Below, piece after piece: positions 23,764 through 35,711 of a DNA stretch of 64,000 nt. Position numbers and translations under genes: made by a program. This stretch comes from Psoroptes ovis. Taxonomy: Eukaryota > Arthropoda > Arachnida > Sarcoptiformes > Psoroptidae. Where the stretch lies: assembly GCA_002943765.1 (NCBI GenBank), contig PQWQ01000028.1, forward strand, positions 248,001 through 312,000. The letters run 5' to 3'. The notes below the pieces were generated by a model. The model saw nothing but the letters and a program-made list of their open reading frames with translations. It was not told the DNA's origin and ran no database searches. Positions within the stretch are counted from its first letter, which is position 1; the number at the start of each line of letters is the position of its first letter.

Positions 23764-23840
23764 TGACGTATTAATACGTTTTACCTCATATTTCTAATTG
23801 ACGTAGTTTTCTTGAATATTCAACTCTGTTTATTACGTCA
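23764..23840. promoter_or_regulatory. CRE-like palindrome with two flanking half-sites
   Basis: TGACGTATTAATACGT at 23764-23779 contains a perfect 14-bp palindrome (23766-23779). Half-sites TGACGTAG (23799-23806) and TTACGTCA (23833-23840) follow, in opposite orientation. The same TGACGTA-N4-TACGTCA design occurs twice near 39.75 kb. Confidence 0.45.
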
Positions 23841-23919
23841 GCGGCGTTCAGCAACAGGCAACAAATTTCAAAGACGGCACTGAGGGAGACTAATGAGAAA
23901 AAATTACTTTGATTTCTTG

Positions 23920-23933
23920 CCAACAGACGGCGC
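23920..23933 (+). promoter_or_regulatory. CTCF-like core site, right copy (degenerate)
   Basis: CCAACAGACGGCGC matches the left site (23699) at 12 of 14 bases. The flanks also match: TTTCT(C/T)GCC before and GCA(T/C)AAAATG after. The two copies are in the same orientation, 221 bp apart. Confidence 0.35.
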
Positions 23934-26549
23934 ACAAAATGCAATGAAAATTCAAAATTTTAAAATTCAAAATTTTAAATAATGATTAACCCTGAAGAAA
24001 AAAGGTATTTTCTTAAATTCAACGAATGAATGATATGGCAAATGGCAATCATATTACATGGCAATCATTGCCTTGAAATTGAAAAGAGTTCGTTTTTTTT
24101 TGTTTCGTTTCTGGAAACTTCTAAGAATTGAATTAAATATAGATCGAGTCATATGAAATTTCAAATTTAGATTTAAGTTTGGATCACTTATTCGTATTTG
24201 ATCATATGGCTGTGTGTATTTTAATTCATTTATTGATTGATTTATTGAATGATGTATTTGTGATTATCATCATGTACCATACTTGTCAGTCATTTTTTTT
24301 TCTTTTAAAATTTCTTTGATCAAAAGTAAGATTGTGACAATACACTTGGAATGTATATTTTTTGAAAGAGTTTGAAATATCAACATTGTTAATGTTTGAT
24401 CACATGTGATCACTTGATTGTATAATTGATTCCATTTTTATCTAAATCAGTGTCACGTTTTTTTCAGTAATTTTCGAGGAATTGATTAATTTTCATTTCA
24501 TTTCATCCGAATCAAATTGAATTTCACTTTTGTAAATATTAAATACTTGCTTTGCTTTGATTTATTCTTCGTATTTCACTATCTCATTCGTCACACACAC
24601 ACTATCAAATTAACAATTGATTATAATTTTTTTCAATTTCAATGATTGAAAATTAAAAATTTCCATTAATTTTCAAATAGTATAACACAAGGTCCACTTG
24701 TTGATTTCAGACTTCAATCGCAATTAATAGATTCAAAGTGAAAACTTAATTTAAAATTCATTCATTTTTATACACTTTTGAATCGAATTGCAATTATAAC
24801 TAGACTAAAACGTCTGTACAGACATGAATAATGGATTAATATGCTAATATGAAATTGATGTTATCAATGGAATTATAAATTATAGTTAGATTGAGCGGTC
24901 TAATTTAATTCAAAGAACAAAATGACCGATAGCTATAGTTGAATAGTAGAGATTTAAGGGATTCAAGTCATGTTATATCATTATATGTTGAATTGGAAAT
25001 TCATAAAGAGATTGTAAATACTAATAAAAATAGTTGAAATGAGGTGGTCGTTGAAAATTTTATGGCAATTTTATTATTTTCCGATTTATAATTAGAGGAA
25101 ATCAATTAATTCATCTCATTTGACGTAATTTGGAAGTGATTTGAATTAATTAATGATTAGCAGAAGAAGAAGAAAAAAAATTATCAATGAACAAACGACA
25201 ATGATCTTGATTTTACTATCATAACCAGATCATACCTGTCATACAATAAGTGTGAGATCCAAGACTGATTACGTATGTATTGGAATCCAGTGATTCCGTT
25301 TCAATTCAAGCTTATCAATCATCCATTATCATATGAGAGATATTGATTTTAATTTTAAATTATTATTTAAATTATGATTTTTTTTTAATTGATTAATGTG
25401 AATTGATTGATTTTGCTTCTTTTTCTCTTTTTGATGCTGCATTAATAATATGCAAAATATTATTAATGCACATCAAAGCATTAGTAACACAGTAATTGAA
25501 TGATTGGAGAAAAAAAACGGAATAATGATTATGTGTAGTAATTTCTTGTAAAAACCTTATCAGTGTTTCGGTATCAAATATATTGACAAATCATCATTAC
25601 ACGATTATAACCAATAATGAATTCAATATGATTACGTATTTCAATTCATCGATTATTTCATAGTTACACTGATTTGAAACAGGCCTTTTCTAGAATTCAT
25701 TGGATTCATAATGGAAAAATTTAAATTTAAATTTAAATCATGAATCGATAATAATAATCAAAAATTCAATCATATAATGTTTGATTGTGAAAAAATGAAT
25801 GGAAAGAAATCAATGAATGAATGAATGAAGTGAATGGAATGGAATGGAAAAATGAATGGAAAAAACGATAATTATCAAAATCAAGTCTTACGTCAATCAA
25901 AACTCAATGGCTATCAGTGTGTGTTAGTGTGTGTATGGGATTCAATGAATCAATGATCACAAATTTTGATAATGATAATTTTATAATTCAAAGAAGAAAA
26001 AAAACGAAGGAAACCTTGAATAATTCCTTGGCCATGAACCGAATATTATTCACATAATTTTTTAAATGACCGCGAATCGGTATTATCTGGTTAGTATCAT
26101 TATCTATTTTATTAGATTTTCTCATATAAAATCTGTACCAAAAGACGAATGGAAAAATTCCTATGATCAATTTTCAATTTCGACCAAAGATTTATGTCTT
26201 TGATGAGAGAAAATTTGAAATATTTATTGACATATATGCACCTAAAAAAAGTGGAATGCACGTGAAAGCGAAATATGTGTACCAAAATCGTACATTCGTA
26301 CAATCAATTAGTCACATGTATTCATTTTGAATTTTAAATGAATTGTACACACAAAGGTATCAAAATCAATTTGATAGCATTTAGATTTATTTTGAATAAA
26401 ATAAAATCAGGAATAAAATCACCATTCATCCAAAAAAAACTAACAAATTCAGATTAAAAATTTTGAATGGAAAATTTTCATTTATTTGAATAAAGGAGAA
26501 GCGAATTACCTCATGAATTTGAATTTTTAAATTTGAATTAAAGCAGATT

Positions 26550-26575
26550 ATGATTATGATTATAATCATAATCAT
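26550..26575. repeat. 26-bp perfect palindrome
   Basis: The sequence from A26550 to T26575 equals its own reverse complement (centre between 26562 and 26563; half-site ATGATTATGATTA). Confidence 0.8.
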
Positions 26576-28770
26576 TTTTCAGACAAAAAATGTACACGAC
26601 ATTCAAAAGGCTATTGATTATTCAAAAAAAAAGAGATATGATCAATGCATTTTGCATTTGATATTTAAATTCAATTTCGATCCGTTTCACAGTTGAATCA
26701 TTCGATATGAATTTTGATTAACTGATTAATTTAAATATTGATTGATTTTTTATTTATTTATTTTTGTTTTTTTTTTTTTTTTTTGTTTTTCAGAATTCAT
26801 CAAAAATCAATTATAAACAAAAATTACATAAATCATTTTGTATTTGGCAATTTTTGAAAATTGTTTAGATTCAATTTCAATGGAAATTTTTTCTATATTT
26901 TTAAAATGTTTTATTTATAAACATTGACTCTTTAATAATTATCGTTTAATAATTATCAAATTATTCTACAGGATTATTCAATTCAAGCATAAAGTAATTA
27001 ATAATTATTTTAAGAATTTTTTTTTACGGGGAAAAGCAATCATATGAGTCGAGTAATCAATGCAATTGTAAATTTTGACAAAAATAAATATAAACAAAAA
27101 CAAGAAAAAATTTGTCAAATTAGTTTACCATTATTATTATTGAAGAATGATGATTCAATTCAATGGCAAAAGAAGAAGAATGGCAAATTATCATTATCTG
27201 TATAAGGCATTATCTGCATAATGCATGTGACAATTCATTGATTCATCAGAATCATTGATGTCATAATTCTGAATTCATTCACATGACATTTTCATTTTTT
27301 TTCCAGATTTAAATAAAGGAAAAAAACGAACGAAACCTTATGACTTAATTTTGATATCTTGATAATAATAATAATCATAATAATGATAATAATGGTCATG
27401 ATCACATTGTAATAATTGAAAAATGAACAAAAAATATATTAATGTATCAGAATGATGCTAATGACGATGACGATAATGATGATGACGATCATTGAACGAT
27501 ATCATTTGCTGTGGTAGAAATGCAAAAGAATATATTATATAATAGAATAATCTTTATTGTATCACGAAATTTCAAAATTGTACAGGTAAAATTTGAGATT
27601 TTTAAATCAAGTGCTGCAAAAAAAAGGTGTATTTCCATAGAAAATACATTAGCCACGATAAAAAACATATTCAATGCTATTGAAAATACATTGAAATGAC
27701 TTTTCACTGAAAATTGCCGGAGAACGTAGTCTCACAGTATACAAAGACGTATTAGCATTAGTTATAAATTATATTTATAAAAAGTAAATTTAACTTTTCT
27801 CAAAAATTGAAAAAACACAATATAAAATTTTTTTATTAATTTTTAAAATTAAAACGAAACACTCAAGCTTTTAAATATAAATTTTCTTTTAATATTTTAA
27901 AATTTATTAAAAAAAATATTAATTTGTTGTGTTCTGCGTATTAAAAAGACAACAATGATGTGTTAGTGCTAGTGTGTTATTCACAAGATTAACAAAACAA
28001 TAATAAATGACATCTAAGACAATAAAACAATCTTCAAAGCTTTTTATATATAAGCTAAGCTTAGCTTGATAATTATGATGATGACTCATTAGTCACAAAA
28101 TCTATTGATGATTAATTTTCATCATTTTCAATTATAATTAATTTAATAATTAATGAAAATTCGATTTTCATTCACAATTTGGGAAATTATTTTCAAAATT
28201 TAAACTTATGAAAATAATTTAACATTTCCATAGCAACATAAACATGATGATTTGGATCGGTTAATTATGAAATATATAGATTTTATCAATAAAATGAAAT
28301 TTGGATTTGAAACGAAGGAATTCAAATAAAGTACAATCCAATTAAATTGTTATCTCATTCATCATTAATTTTTTTAGGAAAAAAAAGGTACAGGCTTCTT
28401 CTCGTACGGAGTTATGAAATTGAAAAATTTTAATTTACGAAATCGAGATACATCGTATCTATCATATCGTATCTTTTTTACCCATCTAAAATCAATTAAA
28501 ATCATTATTTTTACACTAAATGTTACACCTTAGTCATATGGACAGTCTATGTCGCTCTGGTGATGTTGTCATTGATATTTTTTAATTCAAATCTTGCGTA
28601 AAAATTAAGAATAATTAAATGAAAAATGGGAAGATGAATGGTTTGCATGTATTCATATTATGAATGAAACTTAAGATCAAGATAAATATGAATAATAACC
28701 ATGATGATGATCATGATCATCACTCACTCATCCATAATGTGATGGAAATTTTACTTTACTTATCAAAAAA

Positions 28771-28810
28771 TTGATCAAAGACACCATTAAATAATGATGT
28801 CTTTGATCAA
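28771..28810. repeat. 40-bp hairpin, 19-bp arms
   Basis: Left arm 28771-28789 begins TTGATCAAAGACA. Right arm 28792-28810 ends TGTCTTTGATCAA. One mismatch, a 2-base loop. Confidence 0.8.
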
Positions 28811-29891
28811 ATGGTTTAAATCATAGTCAAATTGATCAACCAAATGTTTCAAAGGTTTCAAAGCTCAAATCGTTCAAAGCTCAAAGTCAAAGTCAACACA
28901 AAATTTTAAAGGTAAAAGTGAATGGTTGTAAGGCATGATATTCAAAACAAACAATGAAATGGACAAACAAATGAAATTGACAAAACAAAACAAAAAATTC
29001 AAATTTAAAGATTAAAAAATTTTTTATTATTATATCAATAATAGAAAAATTAAGTAATAATAATAAAACCATAATATAATTTCTTTTTCATGTTGGAAAA
29101 AAAGTATAAAAATATTAGGTAATTATCTATTGTAAAATCGTGGACGAATAAAAAACTATTGGGGTGAAAAAAATTTTGAAAAATTTTGGATTTTTTGATG
29201 ATTAAAAGACCTTTGAATTGTTGAATTTGTTGAAATTTTCGTTTGTTGTTGATTTCTTTTTGATTCGAATTTAGTCGATTCAAATTTTACTTTCTGAAAA
29301 AGAAACTATATTGATGGCCATATAAAATTTGACCAGATTTTTGATTGCAATATTAATGATTGCAATGAAAATCTAATCAAAGATCGATTTACTTGAAAAT
29401 GATAACTAAAAGAAAAAATGATGATGATGATGATGAACATGAGGATGAGAATGATGATGAAGATGATGACAAAAAATAATATGTTGAGATGATAATCATA
29501 CAAACATGCTAATTAATTAATTATTTGCAAGGAACTGTATGTGATTGTTTGACAATATTTAACAATGTAATTAAAATTGGAATGAAAACCATAATAATAA
29601 TAATAAATGTGTATTAAATTAATAATTGTTTAAAAATTTGTGTAATTCCTAAGCATTTCGGTGTTGTTGTTTTTTGTTTGTTTGTTTCACTAATATGTGT
29701 GTGTTTTTATGTGTGTTTTTGTGTGTGTCTTCATCGTAGTTCATCGGATTAAGTGTTCATAATAGATTGATTGATTCATAATATCATCAATCTATTATTC
29801 GGAGGCTTATTGAGATAAGTGTATTTGAGAGTTATCATTATAATTACATTCACATTGTTACTTGATTTATTTATTTTTTCGTTTGATATGA

Positions 29892-32076
29892 TTAGCCATA
29901 AAAGCCACCATATGCATAACTATTTTGATATTGATATTGTTGGCTATAATATTTTTTATTCCATTTTTTCGATAATTTATTTGAATATTTTTTCGTATGG
30001 TAATGATGATTGGATTTTGATTGTTGAATCCAATTGTTTGTTTTATGTGTTGAAAAGCTTGTGGTCGGACTAACTGGTGGCAATTCAACATTGCCTTTTC
30101 CTAATGGTTTGAATTCAATACCGACACCATTGACTGGTGGACTAACATTTTCTAATTCTTCGCCTTTCCAGTTTCCGGCTGGATCATAATTGCAAACAGT
30201 GAATGTTCCACCTTTAGCACCTTTGCTAATGGCTTGACCGCAACCGATTCGTCTTGAACTTTTCCAAACCTTTATTTTTTAATGGGGAAAAGAATTAACA
30301 GAAAAAGAAAGATGAATATGATGGTCATAGATTGAAATAATCAGACAGAAAAATGATTGAATAAAAACTAAACGTACCATTTGTGAGAAATGACCATTTC
30401 GTGGATTAATACTTGGTCGTTGGAAATTGTATGTTTTCCATTCATCATACCATAATTGTAATGGGATTTTGCAATCGATTGGTTCTTGTGAGTTCCATGC
30501 AAGATTTTCTCCTACTTCCATATTATCATGATGATAGAAATTTGTACCATCTTTTTTGGCCAATTCAATAGCTCTGTATCGTGCAATTTGTTCAAGCTAT
30601 TCAAAAGAAAAGATAATGAGATGAAATTTATTAATGAATTAATTCAAATAAAAAAAAAATGAAATTTGATTGCAATTTATTTCGCTAATTATCAGTAATT
30701 ATTATCCTATTAATCAAATATGAATGTATTTATTTCATTCATTCATACATTCATTTATTAAACTATTTCTTCTTCTATCTTTAACAATAAAGATATTAAG
30801 ATTAATATCGAAAATAATAAACATGATTAAGATATACAACAACAAGCGAGAAAAAATCACGTCCAAAAAAAATAATTAGTATTCAAGGATCATACAAAAA
30901 AAAATTTGATTACCATATTTGATGATGATCAATTTCAAACTTCTAAAACATATCATCATCATCATCATCATTTAAACATAATGATAATGTTACATGCTTT
31001 CCCATAATAATAATATGTATCATAACAACACTATATTACAAAGGTGTTAATATTTTTTTTTAATTTTTGATTCAGGAACAAGAAATAATATTTCGATTGA
31101 ATGAAATCTAGTTACATTCATTACATTCAATCCGATTCAATTTCTTTTTCTAACACTGATGATAAATATAAAATCACTTGATAATCTCATTATAATCATC
31201 ATCATCGTCATAATTATTATCATCTGATATATATATATTTGTGATTATATATAAACTAACTAAGAAAAAAAAACTAAAACCTTGAGAATTAACGTTTGTA
31301 TCATTTTTTAAAAATATAAATCTTATTATTCTACTTCTAAACCATTTAAATTCAAATATTGGAGAAAAAAAAAATGTTTATATTTTCATCTTTTTGTTGT
31401 TTTTTTTCTTCAAATAATCAATAATGTATCGATAATTTATTCGAAAATCAAATAATCATCATTAAAAATATAATTTTTTTTTTTTTGCTCAAAAAAATCA
31501 AAGTAAACAACTTAATTACATTTGTATGTGTGATCTATCTAAACTTGATATTATAGCACACTAAATTAAATTAATTAATTATCATATTTTCAAGATTTTA
31601 AAGATTTTCTTGAAAAAATGAAAGCAAATAAATAAATCAATCAATCACTCATCAACGATCGAAAACAACGTTTTCAAAAAATCATTTGATCAATCATCAT
31701 TCGATGATGAATTATTGATGAATTAATTTCGGGTGATTGAAATTGAGAGAAAAAAAATAATGGATAAAAATAAATCGATTCATACCTCACGACTATAAGT
31801 CAATGGTGGTGAACCATGTAATTGACGGAAATAGTTGTGCCATTCTAAACATTCTTGTGTAAATTGACCATTTGTTGTTTCAATATAATCATTATCGTAA
31901 CGATTTTCGCTTCCTTTATGGAATATAACAGCAGCGACTAATTACGGGAATTGGAAAATTGGGGAAAAATATTAAAATTTTTCGATATTACGGGTAAAAC
32001 AAAACGAAAAAAATGACTTACCATTCGCTAAAGAGATAATTGAAAATAAAAATAATGTTGACAAAATTCTAATCAT
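29892..32076 (-). CDS. Secreted CAP-superfamily protein (GAPR-1/antigen-5-like) with Tyr/His-rich tail
   Basis: Four exons (32022-32076, 31786-31937, 30378-30596, 29892-30269) give 267 residues. Residues 1-18 are a signal peptide (MIRILSTLFLFSIISLAN). The CAP domain spans about 44-185 with the usual tetrad: H52 (ECLEWHNYFR), E99 (VGENLAW), E121 (LWYDEW) and H138 in the family signature GHFSQMVWKSSRRIGCG. A second signature, TFTVCNYDPAGNW, is at 164-176. The domain looks like the GLIPR2/GAPR-1 group, yet this one is secreted. It carries a tail of about 80 residues rich in Tyr, Gln, Lys, His and Asn, not seen in standard members. Intron 2 is long (1,189 bp). CAP proteins bind sterols or act in immunity, venom or reproduction; the role here is unknown. 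Confidence 0.9.
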
Positions 32077-32288
32077 TTTGGCTATTTTTTGGTTTTGTTT
32101 TGTTTGTTTGTATGATTATTAATCTTTTAAATTTTTTAGAAAATAAGTGAAGTATGGATTGTGAGAATGAAAAAATGGAAATGAATGATTGAAAATGAAA
32201 ATTTAACAAAAAACAAATTCTAAGTTTGTTGTTTGTTGTTAATGGAAAAAATTTTGAATCGATGAAATTGTTTAGTGATTCGCTGGTG

Positions 32289-32296
32289 CTTTTATA
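32289..32296 (-). promoter_or_regulatory. TATA box of the CAP gene
   Basis: TATAAAAG on the minus strand, about 213 bp upstream of the start codon. This is the clearest TATA box in the window and suits a strongly or tissue-specifically expressed secreted protein. Confidence 0.6.
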
Positions 32297-33198
32297 TTGA
32301 TTGGAAATTTCATTTCGACCAACGATGAATGAATGTACAGAATAATTGAATCAAGAAAATATTAAGAAAAGAAGAACGACGAAATAAGAAGAAAAGTAAA
32401 ATTCAAAGTAATTTGATTCAATATCAATATTATTATCTTAACAAATGAATAAATGGAATAAATGAATGATGGCCTGCATTGCCATACATACATGTATATT
32501 CATTCATTCATTCAACACGTTTTATAATGTTCAAGAATGGAAAAAAACTAGTAGAAACACACACACATATTCATCAAACATTACCTTCTCATCATCATCA
32601 TCATCTCAATCATCTTGCTTATTCATATTATCAATATTATTATCGATATTATTCATTATGATTACCATTACCATCATCGATGGTAATATTATGGGGTAAA
32701 GAGAACAAGAATAAATTATCAAAAAAAAAAAAAAAAAAGAAAATCTTTCCAAAAAGCCAATCCAGTTCAATCCAAATTTTATTAAGCTGATTTTAATCAT
32801 CATATTAGTTTACGTATGTATGTATGTGCATGTGTATGGAAATCAATAATGTGGTTCATCATCATCATGTCTTTTTCTCGTGTTTTGCTTTAGTGTACCA
32901 TCAAATTGATTTGAATTCACACTCAAACACATACAAATCACCATTAAATAAAGATCAATCGTATGATAATACTGATAACTCACAGGTTTACGATAGTTTT
33001 GTCATTTTAAAACAACGATAGAATGTAGAATTATTCCCTAACAATCAAACAAGTGTAAACGAGATTGATCATCATTATTCTTTGCTTGTCATTCATTTAT
33101 CGCCTCTTACACGTTTTCGCCAGTTAAATCACTGGATCACAATAATCGATATGATCAATATGAATTATCAATTAATCGATTAAATTGAATGAATAATT

Positions 33199-33226
33199 AC
33201 CAAAATGATCATTTGATCATTTTGGT
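33199..33226. repeat. 28-bp perfect hairpin
   Basis: Arms ACCAAAATGATCA (33199-33211) and TGATCATTTTGGT (33214-33226) with loop TT. Confidence 0.8.
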
Positions 33227-33423
33227 GTGATGATGACGATGATGACGATGGTGATGGTACTGAATGAACATAATAAGAAACCTTTGATTGATTAATATTA
33301 ATTTTTAAGAAAATTAAAATTAAAATTAAAATTTTAAATTTAAATTTAGATAATCGATTTGGTAATCATTGAATCATTGTTAATCATTTGACAATGATGA
33401 CATAAATCATAATATGAATATTG

Positions 33424-33459
33424 AAATCATTGAATATCAGAAATGATATTCAATGATTT
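33424..33459. repeat. 36-bp perfect hairpin, GAAA loop
   Basis: Arm AAATCATTGAATATCA (33424-33439), loop GAAA, then the exact reverse complement (33444-33459). GAAA is a stable GNRA tetraloop if transcribed on the plus strand. Confidence 0.8.
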
Positions 33460-34704
33460 TAATGACGTTAAACTATATTATGCAAAAACCAACATTGACT
33501 AAATATATTATTACCATAAATAAATGGCCACCATATATGATATTATGGAAAAGATGTTGTTGGCACATTTTAAAGATATTAAAAATTATGTCAAAATAAT
33601 ATTTTCGAAATATAGAGATATGGATAATTATTCATAAATTTGGTTAAAAATTAATTTATTAATCAATTCATATTTCCTAATTTTTCGATCATTTTTTTTT
33701 CATTTTTTTTGACACGAAATGACATACAACCGAATTACATTTCGTGTAAATTGATAATCAATCTTTTTTTGATCGTTGAATCAATTAATTAATTAATAGA
33801 ATATAACAAATGAACAAATGTAAACAATACAATAAATAAATAAACAACCCCATAAAAATATCATAACGTGATTAAAATCAATTGAACAAAACAATTGCAT
33901 AATATATTTATTATGAAAATCGACATTGACATTCACACACACATCGATTGCTGTTTGATGCATGTGATACTTTTTCATCATTTGAAATTCTAAAAATATT
34001 TAAAAAAAAATACATTGATATCGACGAAGATGATGATGTAATAATGATATGATCACAACATGTGATTCGTTTGTTTTTTTAAAAAAATTTATTTGCACTT
34101 GAAAATTTAAATCCATTCAAATGTTTCAAGAATTGAAATAAATAAATAATAGAAAAAACGGTTTCAATTTCATCATCATCGTCAAATGACAATGGAAATA
34201 AAATGGAATGAAATGATTTCACAAGATATGCAAATTTATATTTGGCAATTCTTGCCAAAAAAAAAGCACCGAAATTATTTTATGACCCTTAGATTTCAAA
34301 TTATTTCATCATCGTAATCAATTTGAACATGAAAACACGTCAAATGTATTGCTGTAAATGCTAATTGAAATGAATTTCAAACATGACCGGTAATCAAAAA
34401 TGATCATAAAAATTGGGATTATTTTTTCTATTGATTCAATAATCAACACTTGAATATTGCGTCATTATTTTTTCTGGACATATGAACAAATATGAATAAA
34501 TAAAAGGATAAGATTTATTCATTTATTTTGTAATAATAATGATGATAATAATAATAATAAATGCACAATTGATAATTACACAATACAATTGATTTGAATA
34601 CAAATAAATAAAAATTGAAATATTTTTTCTTTTTGTTTGTTTGTTTGTTTTGCTTTTGTTTGTGTTGTTTTCATTTAAAACAAAATTCATCATTGATTCT
34701 ACTA

Positions 34705-34785
34705 TTAGGTTGTCCGAAAAGTTTTTGCCGATTATATCGTAGAAAATAACCAGGAAAATCGTCGAAAACTTTTCGGACAATCTAA
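34705..34785. mobile_element. Mariner-type palindromic MITE, copy 1
   Basis: Starts TTAGGTTGTCCGAAAAG and ends CTTTTCGGACAATCTAA; flanked by TA on each side (34703-34704, 34786-34787). 81 bp, no coding capacity. The ends resemble mariner terminal inverted repeats. Confidence 0.85.
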
Positions 34786-34984
34786 TAAATGTACATTGAT
34801 ATCTGCGTTTTGATGCAATCACAATTAAATTGATATTATTATTATTTAAGATTTGAAAACCATTTCTTCATAAAAATAAAAAAAAGGAGAATTTGAGTAT
34901 AATAAATGATATTTAATTTTTGATTTTTTTGTTGTTCTTGAAATATTTTTTGGGAAAAAAATTATTTTAAATGCAAGACTTATA

Positions 34985-35064
34985 TTAGGTTGTCCCATAA
35001 GTTCTTGACGATTTTTCAATGATTTTCTGCGATATAACCGGCAAGAACTTATAGGACAACCAAA
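34985..35064. mobile_element. Mariner-type palindromic MITE, copy 2
   Basis: 80 bp, TA-flanked. Ends TTAGGTTGTCCCATAAG and CTTATAGGACAACCAAA; the two arms share the same changes and so still pair. Confidence 0.85.
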
Positions 35065-35711
35065 TATATAAAATATTATATCACGAGTTTTTTGTTAAAT
35101 TTTGTACTAAAATTGTTGACTTTGCTTTGTTTTTGTTGTAGTTAGTTACTGATTGTCCCCAACAACCGATAAACAATAATAATTGACGAATAATTTTGAA
35201 GACACATATTATTATTATCACATGCAGATATGACGATGATGATGATGATGATTATTTGAAAAAAAATTTCCAAGAATAAAATTCAAAATTTAAATAAAAA
35301 AATTTAAGTAAAAATGGCCATTTCTATATTATTTTGTTTGTTCTGATTTTGGTTCGATCATTATTAAATCCATTATTATTTATCCATTAAATGAAAGAAG
35401 AAAAAAATACCCGGTACAGCACCCCAATACAATCGAATGTATTAAATTTTTTCTTAAAAAAATGATCATAAAGATATGAAATTTCATCCAAATTCAATAT
35501 AATGACATGAGATCAATTGGATGAATGTGAGTGATTTGGATGCATATGTATGTATGTGTTTTTTTTTTGATTTGATTTTTGTATGATCAATGATGATTAG
35601 TGATAATAAATAATTAGTGATATATAATTGGTACTGTTAATGTCTGGATATTAATATCTTTGATAATAATATCTTGTTGTTGTTCATAGGCATTACATTA
35701 GCCATCGAATA

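Larger units (their letters stand above)
23941..29891. other. Gene-poor 6-kb region
   Basis: I see no convincing gene on either strand; open frames are short, AT-driven and lack family motifs. Contents are short hairpins (listed separately), a poly(T) run near 26766-26784, a 16-bp palindrome AAGCTAAGCTTAGCTT at 28052-28067 and scattered CAT/ATG repeats (29415-29470). It may hold distant control elements for the CAP gene or the orphan membrane gene. Confidence 0.5.
32297..35711. other. Intergenic between CAP and CD36 genes
   Basis: No gene is seen. Contents are two hairpins, two MITEs, microsatellites and a poly(A) run (32722-32738). Short frames here are repeat-driven. Confidence 0.5.

Noticed and set aside
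27489..27707. Overlapping 62- and 72-residue frames on both strands
   Set aside because: AT-driven, no motif; possibly an old repeat, but I could not show it.
28052..28067. AAGCTAAGCTTAGCTT palindrome as a regulatory site
   Set aside because: Short and built from AGCTT repeats; chance is likely.
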